A DNA stretch of 64,000 nt, from the NCBI GenBank assembly GCA_002869165.1, contig PKTK01000006.1, forward strand, positions 3,113 to 67,112, written 5' to 3'. The notes beneath the pieces were generated by a model. The model searched no databases, was not told where the DNA came from, and saw only the letters and a program-made list of their open reading frames with translations. Positions 27,053 to 34,226 of this stretch are shown here, piece by piece. A program made the position numbers and the translations under genes. The stretch is from Candidatus Parcubacteria bacterium. GTDB lineage: Bacteria > Patescibacteria > ABY1 > BM507 > UBA12075. The stretch's first letter is position 1. The number at the start of each line of letters is the position of its first letter.

Positions 27053-27946
27053 CTACATATTATTTAGTGGATGCTTGATGATTTGACCTCTTAAATGCTC
27101 TGCGCTTGCTGATAAATAGATGGTTGTTGTCTTAATATCAGAGTGCCCCATCATTCTAGACAAGGAATAGATATCACATCCCCCTTCAAGCATAAGTGTG
27201 GCAAAGGTATGTCTAAGCTTATGACTAGAGAACTTTATACCAGAAGCTTCCTTTATCTTCTCAATCAAACGTTTTAAACCTATCTTTGTAAAACCCATAT
27301 CCCTGTTTAAAGAAGTAAAAAACTCCGGACAGGTCTTTTTAAGTCTCGTTCTTTCACGCAAGTATGTTTTTAGTATTTCCGCCAAGCGGTAGTTCATAGG
27401 AATAATTCTATCTTTACTCCCTTTTCCTTGTCTTACAAATATTGTTAAGTTTTCCAGATCAACATCAGCAAACTTTAAATTCAATAGTTCTTGTCGCCTC
27501 AGCCCGGCGAAAATAAAGGTGGCAAATATTGCATGGTTTCTATATCTAAGAAATGTATAGGGGTAAGGATAATTATAAGCTACCTCCAAGAGCCGAATCG
27601 CATCCTGTTTGGTTAGCTTGGGTGGTAAAGATTTTGTTAGCTTAGGAACTTCTATGTCCTCTATCGGGTTGAAAGATATATGCTTTTCCTTGATACACCA
27701 AGTAAAGAAAACATTAAGAGTGTTATGGTAGCTAATAAAGGTAGCGGGTTTCCATTTGTATTTTGTTCTCCCGGTAACGAAGAAAGCCTTAACTCTAGAA
27801 TCATCTAGCTGAGACATGCGCCTAATTTTTGTACGGTTACAAAAAATCTGTACCACTTGGTTATAGCGATATGTAGTATCCGGAGACAAACCCCGAATAT
27901 ATTTAGCATGATCACAGAACTGTTGAACTAATATTTTTATATCCAT
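27053..27946 (-). CDS. Tyrosine integrase adjacent to intron-bearing tRNA-Thr (Int2)
   Basis: A 297-residue tyrosine recombinase and a close relative of Int1 at 6163-7056, with the same length and many shared blocks such as PPKLTKQDA and LRHTFATLMLEGGCD. Catalytic positions are FAGLRRQE, GKGSKDR, HKLRHTF, MMGHSD and TTIYL. Its ATG is 3 bases after the T-tract of a terminator that follows the tRNA 3' end at 27987, the same arrangement as Int1. The shared layout suggests both integrases use the tRNA-Thr anticodon loop. Confidence 0.88.
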   Translation of the reverse strand: MDIKILVQQFCDHAKYIRGLSPDTTYRYNQVVQIFCNRTKIRRMSQLDDSRVKAFFVTGRTKYKWKPATFISYHNTLNVFFTWCIKEKHISFNPIEDIEVPKLTKSLPPKLTKQDAIRLLEVAYNYPYPYTFLRYRNHAIFATFIFAGLRRQELLNLKFADVDLENLTIFVRQGKGSKDRIIPMNYRLAEILKTYLRERTRLKKTCPEFFTSLNRDMGFTKIGLKRLIEKIKEASGIKFSSHKLRHTFATLMLEGGCDIYSLSRMMGHSDIKTTTIYLSASAEHLRGQIIKHPLNNM

Positions 27947-27948
27947 AC

Positions 27949-27981
27949 AAAAAAGCCTGCAGTATTATCCGCAGACTTTTT
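27949..27981 (-). terminator. Intrinsic terminator between tRNA-Thr and Int2
   Basis: On the minus strand AAAGTCTGC and GCAGGCTTT pair around a 10-nt loop and end in six Ts, 5 bases downstream of the tRNA 3' end and 3 bases before the Int2 ATG. The tRNA transcript would normally stop here. Confidence 0.7.
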
Positions 27982-27986
27982 CTTTG

Positions 27987-28265
27987 AGCCGAAACCGGGA
28001 CTTGAACCCGGGACCCCTTCCTTCGTTTACACCCTATTTTATATAACACATATATAGGGGCTAGACTGTATCTCAGACATATCCCTTCTTATCGGGACTT
28101 AGTCTCTCTTGTCAGTCGTTCGGGCGTATTGTTAATTGACGCCACGGTCTTAACCTTGTGTCAGGTCTTTAACCGTTATTCGAGATTCGATATCAGGTTT
28201 CCCTGATAAAGGGCAAGAGACAAACGTCTCACCATGGAAGTGCTCTACCACTGAGCTATTTCGGC
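27987..28265 (-). tRNA. tRNA-Thr(GGU) interrupted by a group I intron
   Basis: Exon 1 (28231-28265) gives acceptor GCCGAAA, a D-arm GCTC/GAGC and anticodon stem CTTCC, and ends in ATGGT. Exon 2 (27987-28023) gives AA, stem GGAAG, a 5-nt variable region, a T-arm with a TTCAAGT loop, acceptor TTTCGGC and discriminator U. CCA is not encoded. Joined, the loop reads ATGGTAA with anticodon GGU (threonine). All stems pair fully, so it is probably functional after splicing. The break lies between U36 and A37. Confidence 0.9.
28024..28230 (-). ncRNA. Group I self-splicing intron in tRNA-Thr
   Basis: 207 nt without a coding region. The last exon base is U and the intron ends in G, as in group I introns; exon GGU pairs with intron GCC to form P1 with a U-G pair at the splice site. 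I can place P2 (AUCAGG/CCUGAU with GAAA loop), P4 (ACGGU/ACCGU), P5 (ACCU/AGGU), P6 (GGCGU/ACGCC), P7 (GACUG/CAGUC), P3 (UCUC/GAGA), P8 (GUCCC/GGGAU) and P9 (CCCUAU/AUAGGG), in the right order. This is the compact ribozyme of bacterial tRNA introns. Confidence 0.9.
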
Positions 28266-28284
28266 ATGTTTTAATTGTACAAAA

Positions 28285-28312
28285 TGATGTCCTTGATGTC
28301 CATGACGTCCAG
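28285..28312 (-). repeat. 9-nt phased repeats near the right end of the element
   Basis: Read on the minus strand, GACGTCATG, GACATCAAG and GACATCATT are three units in 9-nt phase. They match the pattern seen at 26701-26727 and 27033-27050. Confidence 0.35.
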
Positions 28313-28395
28313 AGCCCGCGACCACTTTTGACATGGAGATGGTCACTACCTATACTTTCTTAGCTAGCCTTAGCTCAAACCACTAGACCACTTCT

Positions 28396-28402
28396 TTACC
28401 AT
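28396..28402 (-). other. Attachment-site core, right junction
   Basis: The second copy of the heptamer ATGGTAA shared with 7132-7138. It lies at the end of the 5' tRNA half. The 10-mer GACCACTTCT (plus strand, 28386-28395) abuts it inside the element. Confidence 0.65.
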
Positions 28403-28433
28403 GGTAGTGCTCTACCAAGTGAGCTACATCGGC
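28396..28433 (-). tRNA. tRNA-Thr(GGU) 5' half (attachment junction)
   Basis: Acceptor GCCGATG, a D-arm GCTC...GAGC and anticodon stem CTACC followed by loop ATGGTAA. No matching T-arm or 3' acceptor follows in place. The exact complementary half lies at 7097-7138, so this is the right junction of the 21-kb element. The element side starts AGAAGTGGTCTAG. Confidence 0.8.
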
Positions 28434-28467
28434 AAAAATATATAAATTTTACTAACTTTTTTATAAT

Positions 28468-28586
28468 AGCCGATGACCCGTTCTTGTAGTGAACGAGTGC
28501 TATCTCCCATTTTGACAGTAATGCTAGCTAAAACCACTAGACCTGTTTATTACCATGGAAGTGCTCTACCACTGAGCTATATCGGC
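28468..28586 (-). pseudogene. tRNA-Thr-like remnant with a 48-nt anticodon loop
   Basis: The 5' half (acceptor GCCGATA, D-arm, CTTCC stem, ATGGTAA loop start) is normal. About 41 extra bases follow, then GGGAG, which can pair with CTTCC, a 5-nt variable region, and an ACTCG/CGGGT stem around an oversized 13-nt loop. An acceptor CATCGGC follows and pairs 6 of 7. The T-loop lacks the TTCRANY pattern, so it is unlikely to work as a tRNA. The inserted bases resemble those after the 5' half at 28396-28433 (shared GGTCTAGTGGTTT), which suggests an attachment scar. Confidence 0.5.
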
Positions 28587-28600
28587 AATTTTTTTAAAGC

Positions 28601-28653
28601 AAAATGCAAAAATTAAAATCAAAATAATTTTTTGATTTTAATTTTTGCATTTT
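28601..28653. terminator. Perfect 24-bp AT-rich hairpin
   Basis: A perfect inverted repeat of 24 bp with a 5-nt loop between the TPR gene stop (28662) and the tRNA-like remnant. It would serve as a strong stem-loop on either strand and probably ends the 29492-28662 transcript. Confidence 0.6.
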
Positions 28654-28661
28654 GATATTTT

Positions 28662-29492
28662 CTATATTTCCTTTATTTTTTTATCAAATACCTCCAATTT
28701 CTTGTTTTCTGGATTTACTTTTTTAAGGTTATCGAATGCATCTAAGGCGGTTGCTTTGTCTTTGTTTATTATACTTATTTCCAATTTCATGTCAAGGTAT
28801 CTTGGGTTATTAGGCTCAGTTTTGGTGGCTGATTTAATATACTCCATTGCCTTGGAATATTCTTCATTGTCCTTGCTAATCTCAGCTAATTCAAAATTAA
28901 TCGAAGAAAGAAAATGAGGATCATTAGCTTGATCGTTGTTTTTTAATTTATTATCCTCAATCTCTGACTCATCTCTTTCGATCAGACGCAAAATATGTTC
29001 AAAAGTCTGCTTGGCTTCTCTGTATTGTTTTTTTTGTGCATACAATCTACCCAAACCTTTGAAAGCTTCTAGGTTTTGACTATCTTTACTGATTAGATCA
29101 ATATATACTTTCTCTGCTTCTTCAAATTTCTCGTCCTTTACTAATTCCTCAGCTTGTTCGGTCATAGACAAAACTTTTTCCTCGCTAAGTTCGGTTTCTT
29201 CGGCTTCCTTATTATAATTATCTTTGAATTCAAGTAATTTCTTGTATAATAAAGTAAAAAATGAACCAATATTCAAAATGACAGGCTTCATGTTATTTAC
29301 AAATTTTGAATTGTAACGTATTACATTTCTTTTCAATCTATTGCTAATGATTTGCTCCTTGAATCTGGCTTCTTTTTCGGCTTGAATGGTCTCAACATCA
29401 AGTGAGGCTAAAACTGAAAATTTCCTAACTACAATAATCATGATAGTCATCAGACTAGCTAAGATTATTAATAAAGGGATGATATTATACAT
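28662..29492 (-). CDS. Membrane-anchored TPR protein
   Basis: A 276-residue protein. One N-terminal transmembrane helix (about 3-24) is followed by a basic linker, a helical stretch and about four tetratricopeptide units from residue 105 on, for example AEELVKDEKFEEAEKVYI and FKGLGRLYAQKKQYREA. Such proteins act as assembly platforms at the membrane. It follows the aldolase gene by 23 bases, so it may be co-transcribed with the glycolytic genes. The function is unknown. Confidence 0.75.
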   Translation of the reverse strand: MYNIIPLLIILASLMTIMIIVVRKFSVLASLDVETIQAEKEARFKEQIISNRLKRNVIRYNSKFVNNMKPVILNIGSFFTLLYKKLLEFKDNYNKEAEETELSEEKVLSMTEQAEELVKDEKFEEAEKVYIDLISKDSQNLEAFKGLGRLYAQKKQYREAKQTFEHILRLIERDESEIEDNKLKNNDQANDPHFLSSINFELAEISKDNEEYSKAMEYIKSATKTEPNNPRYLDMKLEISIINKDKATALDAFDNLKKVNPENKKLEVFDKKIKEI

Positions 29493-29515
29493 AAATTTTT
29501 TTTATCCTCGCTTGT

Positions 29516-30391
29516 TTATGTCTTTATATTAGCTAATTTTACTTTGTCAGCACTACCAAGTATTTTCATATGCTCAATTGCCTTATTCTTCACGGCTTCA
29601 ATACCAGGTCCAAGTAGGTGCCTAGGATCAGTATCTTTGGGATTATCTTTGCAATATTTCTTTACTGCATCAGTAAAACTTATTTTTATGTCAGAACAAA
29701 TATTGATAATATTAACTCCATTTTTAATTGATTCTTCAATCTTATTAACTTTCACACCAGAGCCTCCATGTAAAACAAAAGGAATTTTAGTGGCTGTTTT
29801 AATGCTTTTGAGTAAATCTATTAATATATCTTCATTGTCATACACCCCGTGAGCTGTCCCAACTGCAGCTGCGATAGTATCAACTCCGGTTTCTTTGACG
29901 AATTTAATTACCTCATCCAATTCAGCTATAGGAATATCTTCGATCTTCCCACCGTTATCACCATGCCCTCCCATGATAGCCCCAACCTCCCCTTGCACCC
30001 ACACATCTTTGTTGTGAGCTATTTCTACTACTTGTTTTGTTAAGGCAATATTCTCATCAAGTGGCAAATGTGAAGCATCAATATGAACTGATGAAAAACC
30101 AGCATTGATACAACCAAGCACATAATCAAGCTTCTTGCCATGATCAAGATGTAGAGCAATCGGTACTTGAGTTGCTACATTTTTAGCTACAGTTGAAACT
30201 AAATGAGTTACTGGCTTTAGTCCCATATAGTCTATAGCTCCTTCACTCACCTGAATAATAGCTGGTGATTTGGCTTCTACCGCAGCTTGAGCAACTCCAA
30301 GAATTGACTCAAGACCATGAACATTGAAAGCACCAACTGCATAACCTTGTTTTTCTGCCTCCTTAACAATATTTTTAATGTGATCTAACAT
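29516..30391 (-). CDS. fba: Class II fructose-bisphosphate aldolase
   Basis: A 291-residue zinc-dependent aldolase that cleaves fructose-1,6-bisphosphate to glyceraldehyde-3-phosphate and dihydroxyacetone phosphate. The zinc and active-site landmarks are present: HLDHG (about 78-82), GEVG (about 134-137), AHGVY (about 180-184) and VLHGGSG (about 206-212). The length is that of class IIB enzymes (about 290-310). The gene lies 17 bases downstream of tpiA, giving a glycolytic pair that processes the two triose products. Confidence 0.93.
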   Translation of the reverse strand: MLDHIKNIVKEAEKQGYAVGAFNVHGLESILGVAQAAVEAKSPAIIQVSEGAIDYMGLKPVTHLVSTVAKNVATQVPIALHLDHGKKLDYVLGCINAGFSSVHIDASHLPLDENIALTKQVVEIAHNKDVWVQGEVGAIMGGHGDNGGKIEDIPIAELDEVIKFVKETGVDTIAAAVGTAHGVYDNEDILIDLLKSIKTATKIPFVLHGGSGVKVNKIEESIKNGVNIINICSDIKISFTDAVKKYCKDNPKDTDPRHLLGPGIEAVKNKAIEHMKILGSADKVKLANIKT

Positions 30392-30408
30392 AAATCAATT
30401 TATATCTA

Positions 30409-31176
30409 CTATTTATTAAACGATTTAATTACTTTGGCAAATTCCTCTGCGTTCAAACTAGCTCCACCCACCAACATACCATCGATATTTTCTAGGCCCA
30501 AGAATCCAACTACATTACTGGAATTAATACTACCTCCATAGATTATTTGAAAATTTTCGTCTACTACATCTTTGCCAAACATATCATTTAGAGTTAAACG
30601 AATCACTTTGTGAGCATACTCAGCTTCAGCTGGCTCGATCGCAGTTCCTGATCCAATTGCCCAAATAGGCTCATAGGCAACAATTATTCTATCTCCTTGG
30701 CCGAATTTAAGCCCGCCCAAAGCCTGTTGCAACTGATCAAATAAAACAAAGTCTCTTCTGTCTGTTTTTCGCTCATCCCAATTTTCACCTATACAAACAA
30801 CTGGTGTTACACCTTCTGTTTCTAAAACTAACTTGGTCTTTTTGTGAATCATTTCATAGTTCTCCATCATAAATTTTCGTCTCTCAGAATGACCAATAAT
30901 AATGAATTCACAACCCGCTTCCTTAAGCAACTGCGGTGAAATTTCTCCAGTATAGGCTCCTTGCTGTTCCCAAAAAGCATCCTGGCTACAAATTTTCAAA
31001 CTAGTATCTTTTAAAATATCAGCTACATCACAAACAGATAAAAAATTTGGTGCCACAGCAATCTCAATCCCCTTTATTTCTTTCAAAGGATCAATTAAAT
31101 CCTGAGCAAGTTGCTTTGACTCACTCAAACTTATTTTCATCTTCCAATTAGCTATGATTATTTTTTCTTTAGACAT
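30409..31176 (-). CDS. tpiA: Triosephosphate isomerase
   Basis: A 255-residue glycolytic enzyme. Active-site features are NWKM (Lys about 12), IIGHSERR (His near 97), AYEPIWAIGSG (Glu near 168) and YGGSI and GGAS phosphate loops near the C-terminus. It interconverts the two products of the neighbouring aldolase. The length is standard for the family, and the spacing to fba is 17 bases. Confidence 0.95.
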   Translation of the reverse strand: MSKEKIIIANWKMKISLSESKQLAQDLIDPLKEIKGIEIAVAPNFLSVCDVADILKDTSLKICSQDAFWEQQGAYTGEISPQLLKEAGCEFIIIGHSERRKFMMENYEMIHKKTKLVLETEGVTPVVCIGENWDERKTDRRDFVLFDQLQQALGGLKFGQGDRIIVAYEPIWAIGSGTAIEPAEAEYAHKVIRLTLNDMFGKDVVDENFQIIYGGSINSSNVVGFLGLENIDGMLVGGASLNAEEFAKVIKSFNK

Positions 31177-31347
31177 AGTTTTATACTAATAAAGTAAGAC
31201 ACAAATTAAAAAGATACAAGCAACAACAAATTCTAATATTCAAATCAAAAAATTTATTCTACTTTTTTTATTATTACTAAAATATATTTATCAACTCTTT
31301 ATTTTCTTGTTTTTTAGATTTATTTGTTTCTTGGATAATATTCTAAA

Positions 31348-32382
31348 TCACCATTTCCATTCATAATTCGCATAAACCCAATTAATCAAATGTTTAGTGT
31401 CTTCAAATCTATCAGCATGACCATGGCTCCCTAGAACTACTGTTATAACTCTTTTGTTTTGCAAATTTTCAAACATTGAAACAAAACAATATCCAGCGGC
31501 TCCCGTAAAACCAGTCTTGCCTCCCAATATTCTTATATCACCTTCCTCGAAATCATCAAGTAAAATGTCTGTACTTTTTACTGTTTTACTTTTTCCGCTC
31601 TTGGTAGTAAAAACATAAGACTCTCGGGAAACGCAATCTCTGATAGTTGGATTTCGCAACGCCTCACTAAGAAGAACTGATACTTCATAAGCTGTAGAAG
31701 TATTCCAAGAACTTAGACCGATCGGATCAACAAAGCTGGTTTTCTCCAAATCTAAAAAATCTGCTTTTTGATTCATTAGATCAACAAACTCTTCTTGAGT
31801 AAAACCACTAGCACTGACTAGAGCTTGTGTAGCAGTATTTGCTGAAGCTACCAAACTAGCATATAAAAGATCTTTAAGTTTTACAACTTCACCTTGGTAA
31901 ACATAAATTCTTCCTCCACTGATATGATCACTTGCTTGTATCTCATATTCACTATTCCAGTCAAGCCCAAGATCCATTAATACAAGCGCTGTGGCCAACT
32001 TAGTGATACTGGCTATAGATCTCTCTTTGTCCTCAGCATAGGAATAAAGCACTTTCCCACTATTAACATCCAAAGCTAGAATACTGCCTGCTCCATGCGA
32101 CAACTTGGATGTTTCCTCCTTTTTTTCTGGGGCAAAATTACTTTTATCTACTACTGGAAGGACATTATCTAATTCACTGATCTTTAAATAACTTTTTATT
32201 CGTTTTTCCTCATCCACTTCCTCACCAACTTCTTCAGAAACACCCAAGACTTTACCGTTTTCTTCTTCTAAAACTATTAATTTTGATTCATCTATTTCAC
32301 TTCCAGGTATAAAATGAATGATTGTCATGGCAGACACGACAAAAATAACTATTACTAGAATTAAATTTCTAATTATTTGCAT
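31348..32382 (-). CDS. D-alanyl-D-alanine carboxypeptidase, DacA-like
   Basis: A 344-residue serine peptidase with an N-terminal membrane anchor (about 5-26). The catalytic triad motifs of penicillin-binding proteins are present: SxxK in SIASITK (about 118-124), SxN in SASAN-like SLVASAN (about 180-186), and KTG in GGKTGFTG (about 285-292). It trims the D-Ala from peptidoglycan stem peptides. It has no long C-terminal PBP5-type domain, so it is a short form. It ends in UGA, which shows UGA is a stop here. Confidence 0.88.
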   Translation of the reverse strand: MQIIRNLILVIVIFVVSAMTIIHFIPGSEIDESKLIVLEEENGKVLGVSEEVGEEVDEEKRIKSYLKISELDNVLPVVDKSNFAPEKKEETSKLSHGAGSILALDVNSGKVLYSYAEDKERSIASITKLATALVLMDLGLDWNSEYEIQASDHISGGRIYVYQGEVVKLKDLLYASLVASANTATQALVSASGFTQEEFVDLMNQKADFLDLEKTSFVDPIGLSSWNTSTAYEVSVLLSEALRNPTIRDCVSRESYVFTTKSGKSKTVKSTDILLDDFEEGDIRILGGKTGFTGAAGYCFVSMFENLQNKRVITVVLGSHGHADRFEDTKHLINWVYANYEWKW

Positions 32383-32514
32383 GGGGATTTAAATAATTTT
32401 TAATTTTTTTAATTTTTTAATTTTTAAACAATTTCCAATTTTTTATTTTTCTAATTTCTAAACACCTTTCTCATCCCCTCCATTGTTATATTCCTTCTCA
32501 TCTTCGCTCTCTTC

Positions 32515-33198
32515 CTAGTCATCATCATACTCTTCATTATCCTCATCATATTCTTCATTTTTTTCTTCTGCTTCTAAGTCTTCCTGAAGATCAACTTTTT
32601 TGATTTTAATATCTTTTTTTTCTTCTGTATTCTTTTCCTGTTTTTCTTCCTTCTTATTAACATTCTCATCTTCTAACATTCTATCAATGGAATCATCTTG
32701 CGATAATTTTTCAAAGTCAGGTAGTTCACTTACATCTGATATACCCAAAAATCTAACAAAATCCATGGTTACATTATAATAAGATTCATCTTTTTGTTTA
32801 TCAACTTTCACCTCAACCAAACCTCTAAGCAAAAGATTACGCAAGATCAAAGAACAATTAACGCCTCTAATTCTGTCTAAATCTAATTTTGAAATCGGGC
32901 CTCGATAGGCAATGATAGTCAAAGTCTCTAGGCTAGGCCTCGAAAGCTCACCGCTGGTTTCGTCTTGCAAGAATTCCTGAATCAGCTTGGCATTATCAGC
33001 TGAACTTACCATTTGAAACTTACTAGCATTCTTGATAATCTGAATTCCTTTTTTGGCTTCCTGATACTCTTTGACTAGATCCTCGCAAGCCTTCTTAACC
33101 TCCTCGTCATTTTTCTTTACAAACCCTGCCAATGCCTTCACGCTCATTGGTTTAGCGGAAATAAATAGCAGAGACTCGATTTTGGATTTTATACTCAT
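32515..33198 (-). CDS. scpB: Segregation and condensation protein B
   Basis: A 227-residue kleisin-associated winged-helix protein. It starts with IESLLFISAKPMSVKALA and carries a second winged helix with LETLTIIAYRGPISKLDLDRIRG (about 86-110). The last 50 residues are an acidic tail of E/D/Y repeats that is not part of the fold. It partners ScpA and SMC in chromosome compaction. It lies downstream of scpA on the same strand, with a palindromic repeat between them. Confidence 0.92.
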   Translation of the reverse strand: MSIKSKIESLLFISAKPMSVKALAGFVKKNDEEVKKACEDLVKEYQEAKKGIQIIKNASKFQMVSSADNAKLIQEFLQDETSGELSRPSLETLTIIAYRGPISKLDLDRIRGVNCSLILRNLLLRGLVEVKVDKQKDESYYNVTMDFVRFLGISDVSELPDFEKLSQDDSIDRMLEDENVNKKEEKQEKNTEEKKDIKIKKVDLQEDLEAEEKNEEYDEDNEEYDDD

Positions 33199-33210
33199 TA
33201 TTTTAATCTT

Positions 33211-33311
33211 TTTGTCATTCCCGGCCGGAGCGAAGCAAAAGGGAAGGGAATCTCGTCAATTTATACTTCATGAGATCCCCTTCCCTCTCTTCGATCGCCG
33301 GGGATGACAAA
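33211..33311. repeat. ~100-bp imperfect palindrome between scpA and scpB
   Basis: The arms begin TTTGTCAT and end ATGACAAA, with inner GGGAAGGGAATCTCGT and GAGATCCCCTTCCCT complementary blocks. It folds into a long hairpin with small mismatches. The GC-rich stem is unlike the AT-rich surroundings and resembles repeat families of other genomes that start GTCATTCCC. Confidence 0.7.
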
Positions 33312-33318
33312 TATTATT

Positions 33319-34023
33319 TTACCATCTCTCAAGGGTTATCTCTCCAAACAGTGCATCTTGCTCTAACTTTACTTCTCTCTGGCGCATCATTTCCAGCGCT
33401 GCCAAGAATGATACTATTATTTCAGTTTTATTACTGGCGTTTTTAATTATTTTATTAAAGGAAAATTTTATTCGTTTAACTATCATTTCCTTGATGGAAA
33501 ATATCTTGTCATCAATATTTATCTTTTCATCTTCCATAGTCTTCTCCTCTAGTCTTTCTACAGGACGTAAACGAACCAAGAGACTTTCAAAAACTGCTTT
33601 CATATCATCAGCTTGGAGTTTTTTTGGCGGAGCAAAGGAATTCGTATTAGCCATTATAGCCTTGCGGTTGAACTCGCGTTCAAACATAAACTTTTTCTTG
33701 CCTATCATCTTCTCTACTTTTTTGGTGGCCTCAATGAATTCTTTGTACATCTTAAGCTGTTTTTCTAACTCTTCTAAATCCTCTTCTTCTTCAGGATAAA
33801 GATATGGAAGTAAAGCCTTGGACTTGGCAAGTAATAATTTTGCAGCAATAACCAAAAAATCAGCCATCTCTTCTGGATTGATGGTTTCGGCGCTTCTAAT
33901 ATACTCAACGTACTGGTCCGCGATCTTAGCCAAACTGATCTGCGTAATGTCCATTTCTTCCTTTTCAATTAATTTAAGCATTAGAGACAAAGGTCCCTCG
34001 AATTTTTCTAACTTTATATTCAT
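33319..34023 (-). CDS. scpA: Segregation and condensation protein A
   Basis: A 234-residue kleisin. The N-terminus IKLEKFEGPLSLMLKLIEKEEMDI is the family signature that binds SMC, followed by a helical middle and a C-terminal winged helix ending VSFLAALEMMRQREVKLEQDALFGEI. It bridges SMC heads with ScpB. The order scpA then scpB is common in bacteria. Confidence 0.93.
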   Translation of the reverse strand: MNIKLEKFEGPLSLMLKLIEKEEMDITQISLAKIADQYVEYIRSAETINPEEMADFLVIAAKLLLAKSKALLPYLYPEEEEDLEELEKQLKMYKEFIEATKKVEKMIGKKKFMFEREFNRKAIMANTNSFAPPKKLQADDMKAVFESLLVRLRPVERLEEKTMEDEKINIDDKIFSIKEMIVKRIKFSFNKIIKNASNKTEIIVSFLAALEMMRQREVKLEQDALFGEITLERW

Positions 34024-34226
34024 TTTATTTTTATTTCTCTCAAAAATGGTAACCGAAGATTTTAAGTGTTATGTTTTACTGTTTACATCTTTAACTCTCC
34101 TGTCTGCCGAACAGGCAGGCCTCCCCGCTTTCACGGTGCTCTTAGAAGGGGAGAATTTTTATGGATAATTTTAAAAATTGGGGATTTTACACGGGGATGT
34201 GAGTAATCCACATACTATAAATTATA
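34024..34226. other. Intergenic region with two hairpins
   Basis: No gene. CTGCC/GGCAG (about 34105-34119) and CTCCCC...GGGGAG (about 34122-34154) form stem-loops; the second ends in an A-T-rich run on the plus strand. They may be a terminator for plus-direction or a repeat of the same class as the scp palindrome. Confidence 0.4.

Larger units (their letters stand above)
7139..28395. mobile_element. Integrated element (~21.3 kb) in tRNA-Thr
   Basis: The boundaries come from the split tRNA-Thr whose two halves share the heptamer ATGGTAA at 7132-7138 and 28396-28402. Inside are a tyrosine recombinase at each end (7337-8281 and 27053-27946), a D5-like ATPase, an FtsK-like translocase, a two-HsdM type I restriction-modification system, an ArdC-like antirestriction domain, many small unknown genes and an intron-bearing tRNA-Thr. 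The 10-mer GACCACTTYT occurs near both ends (7226, 28320 and 28386). No capsid, relaxase or type IV secretion genes are visible, so it resembles an integrative plasmid or ICE-like element. The extra internal tRNA suggests it may be two elements stacked in the same site. Confidence 0.7.

Noticed and set aside
28396..28470. Archaeal-type tRNA intron in the remnant copies
   Set aside because: No bulge-helix-bulge could be drawn and the T-arm is defective.
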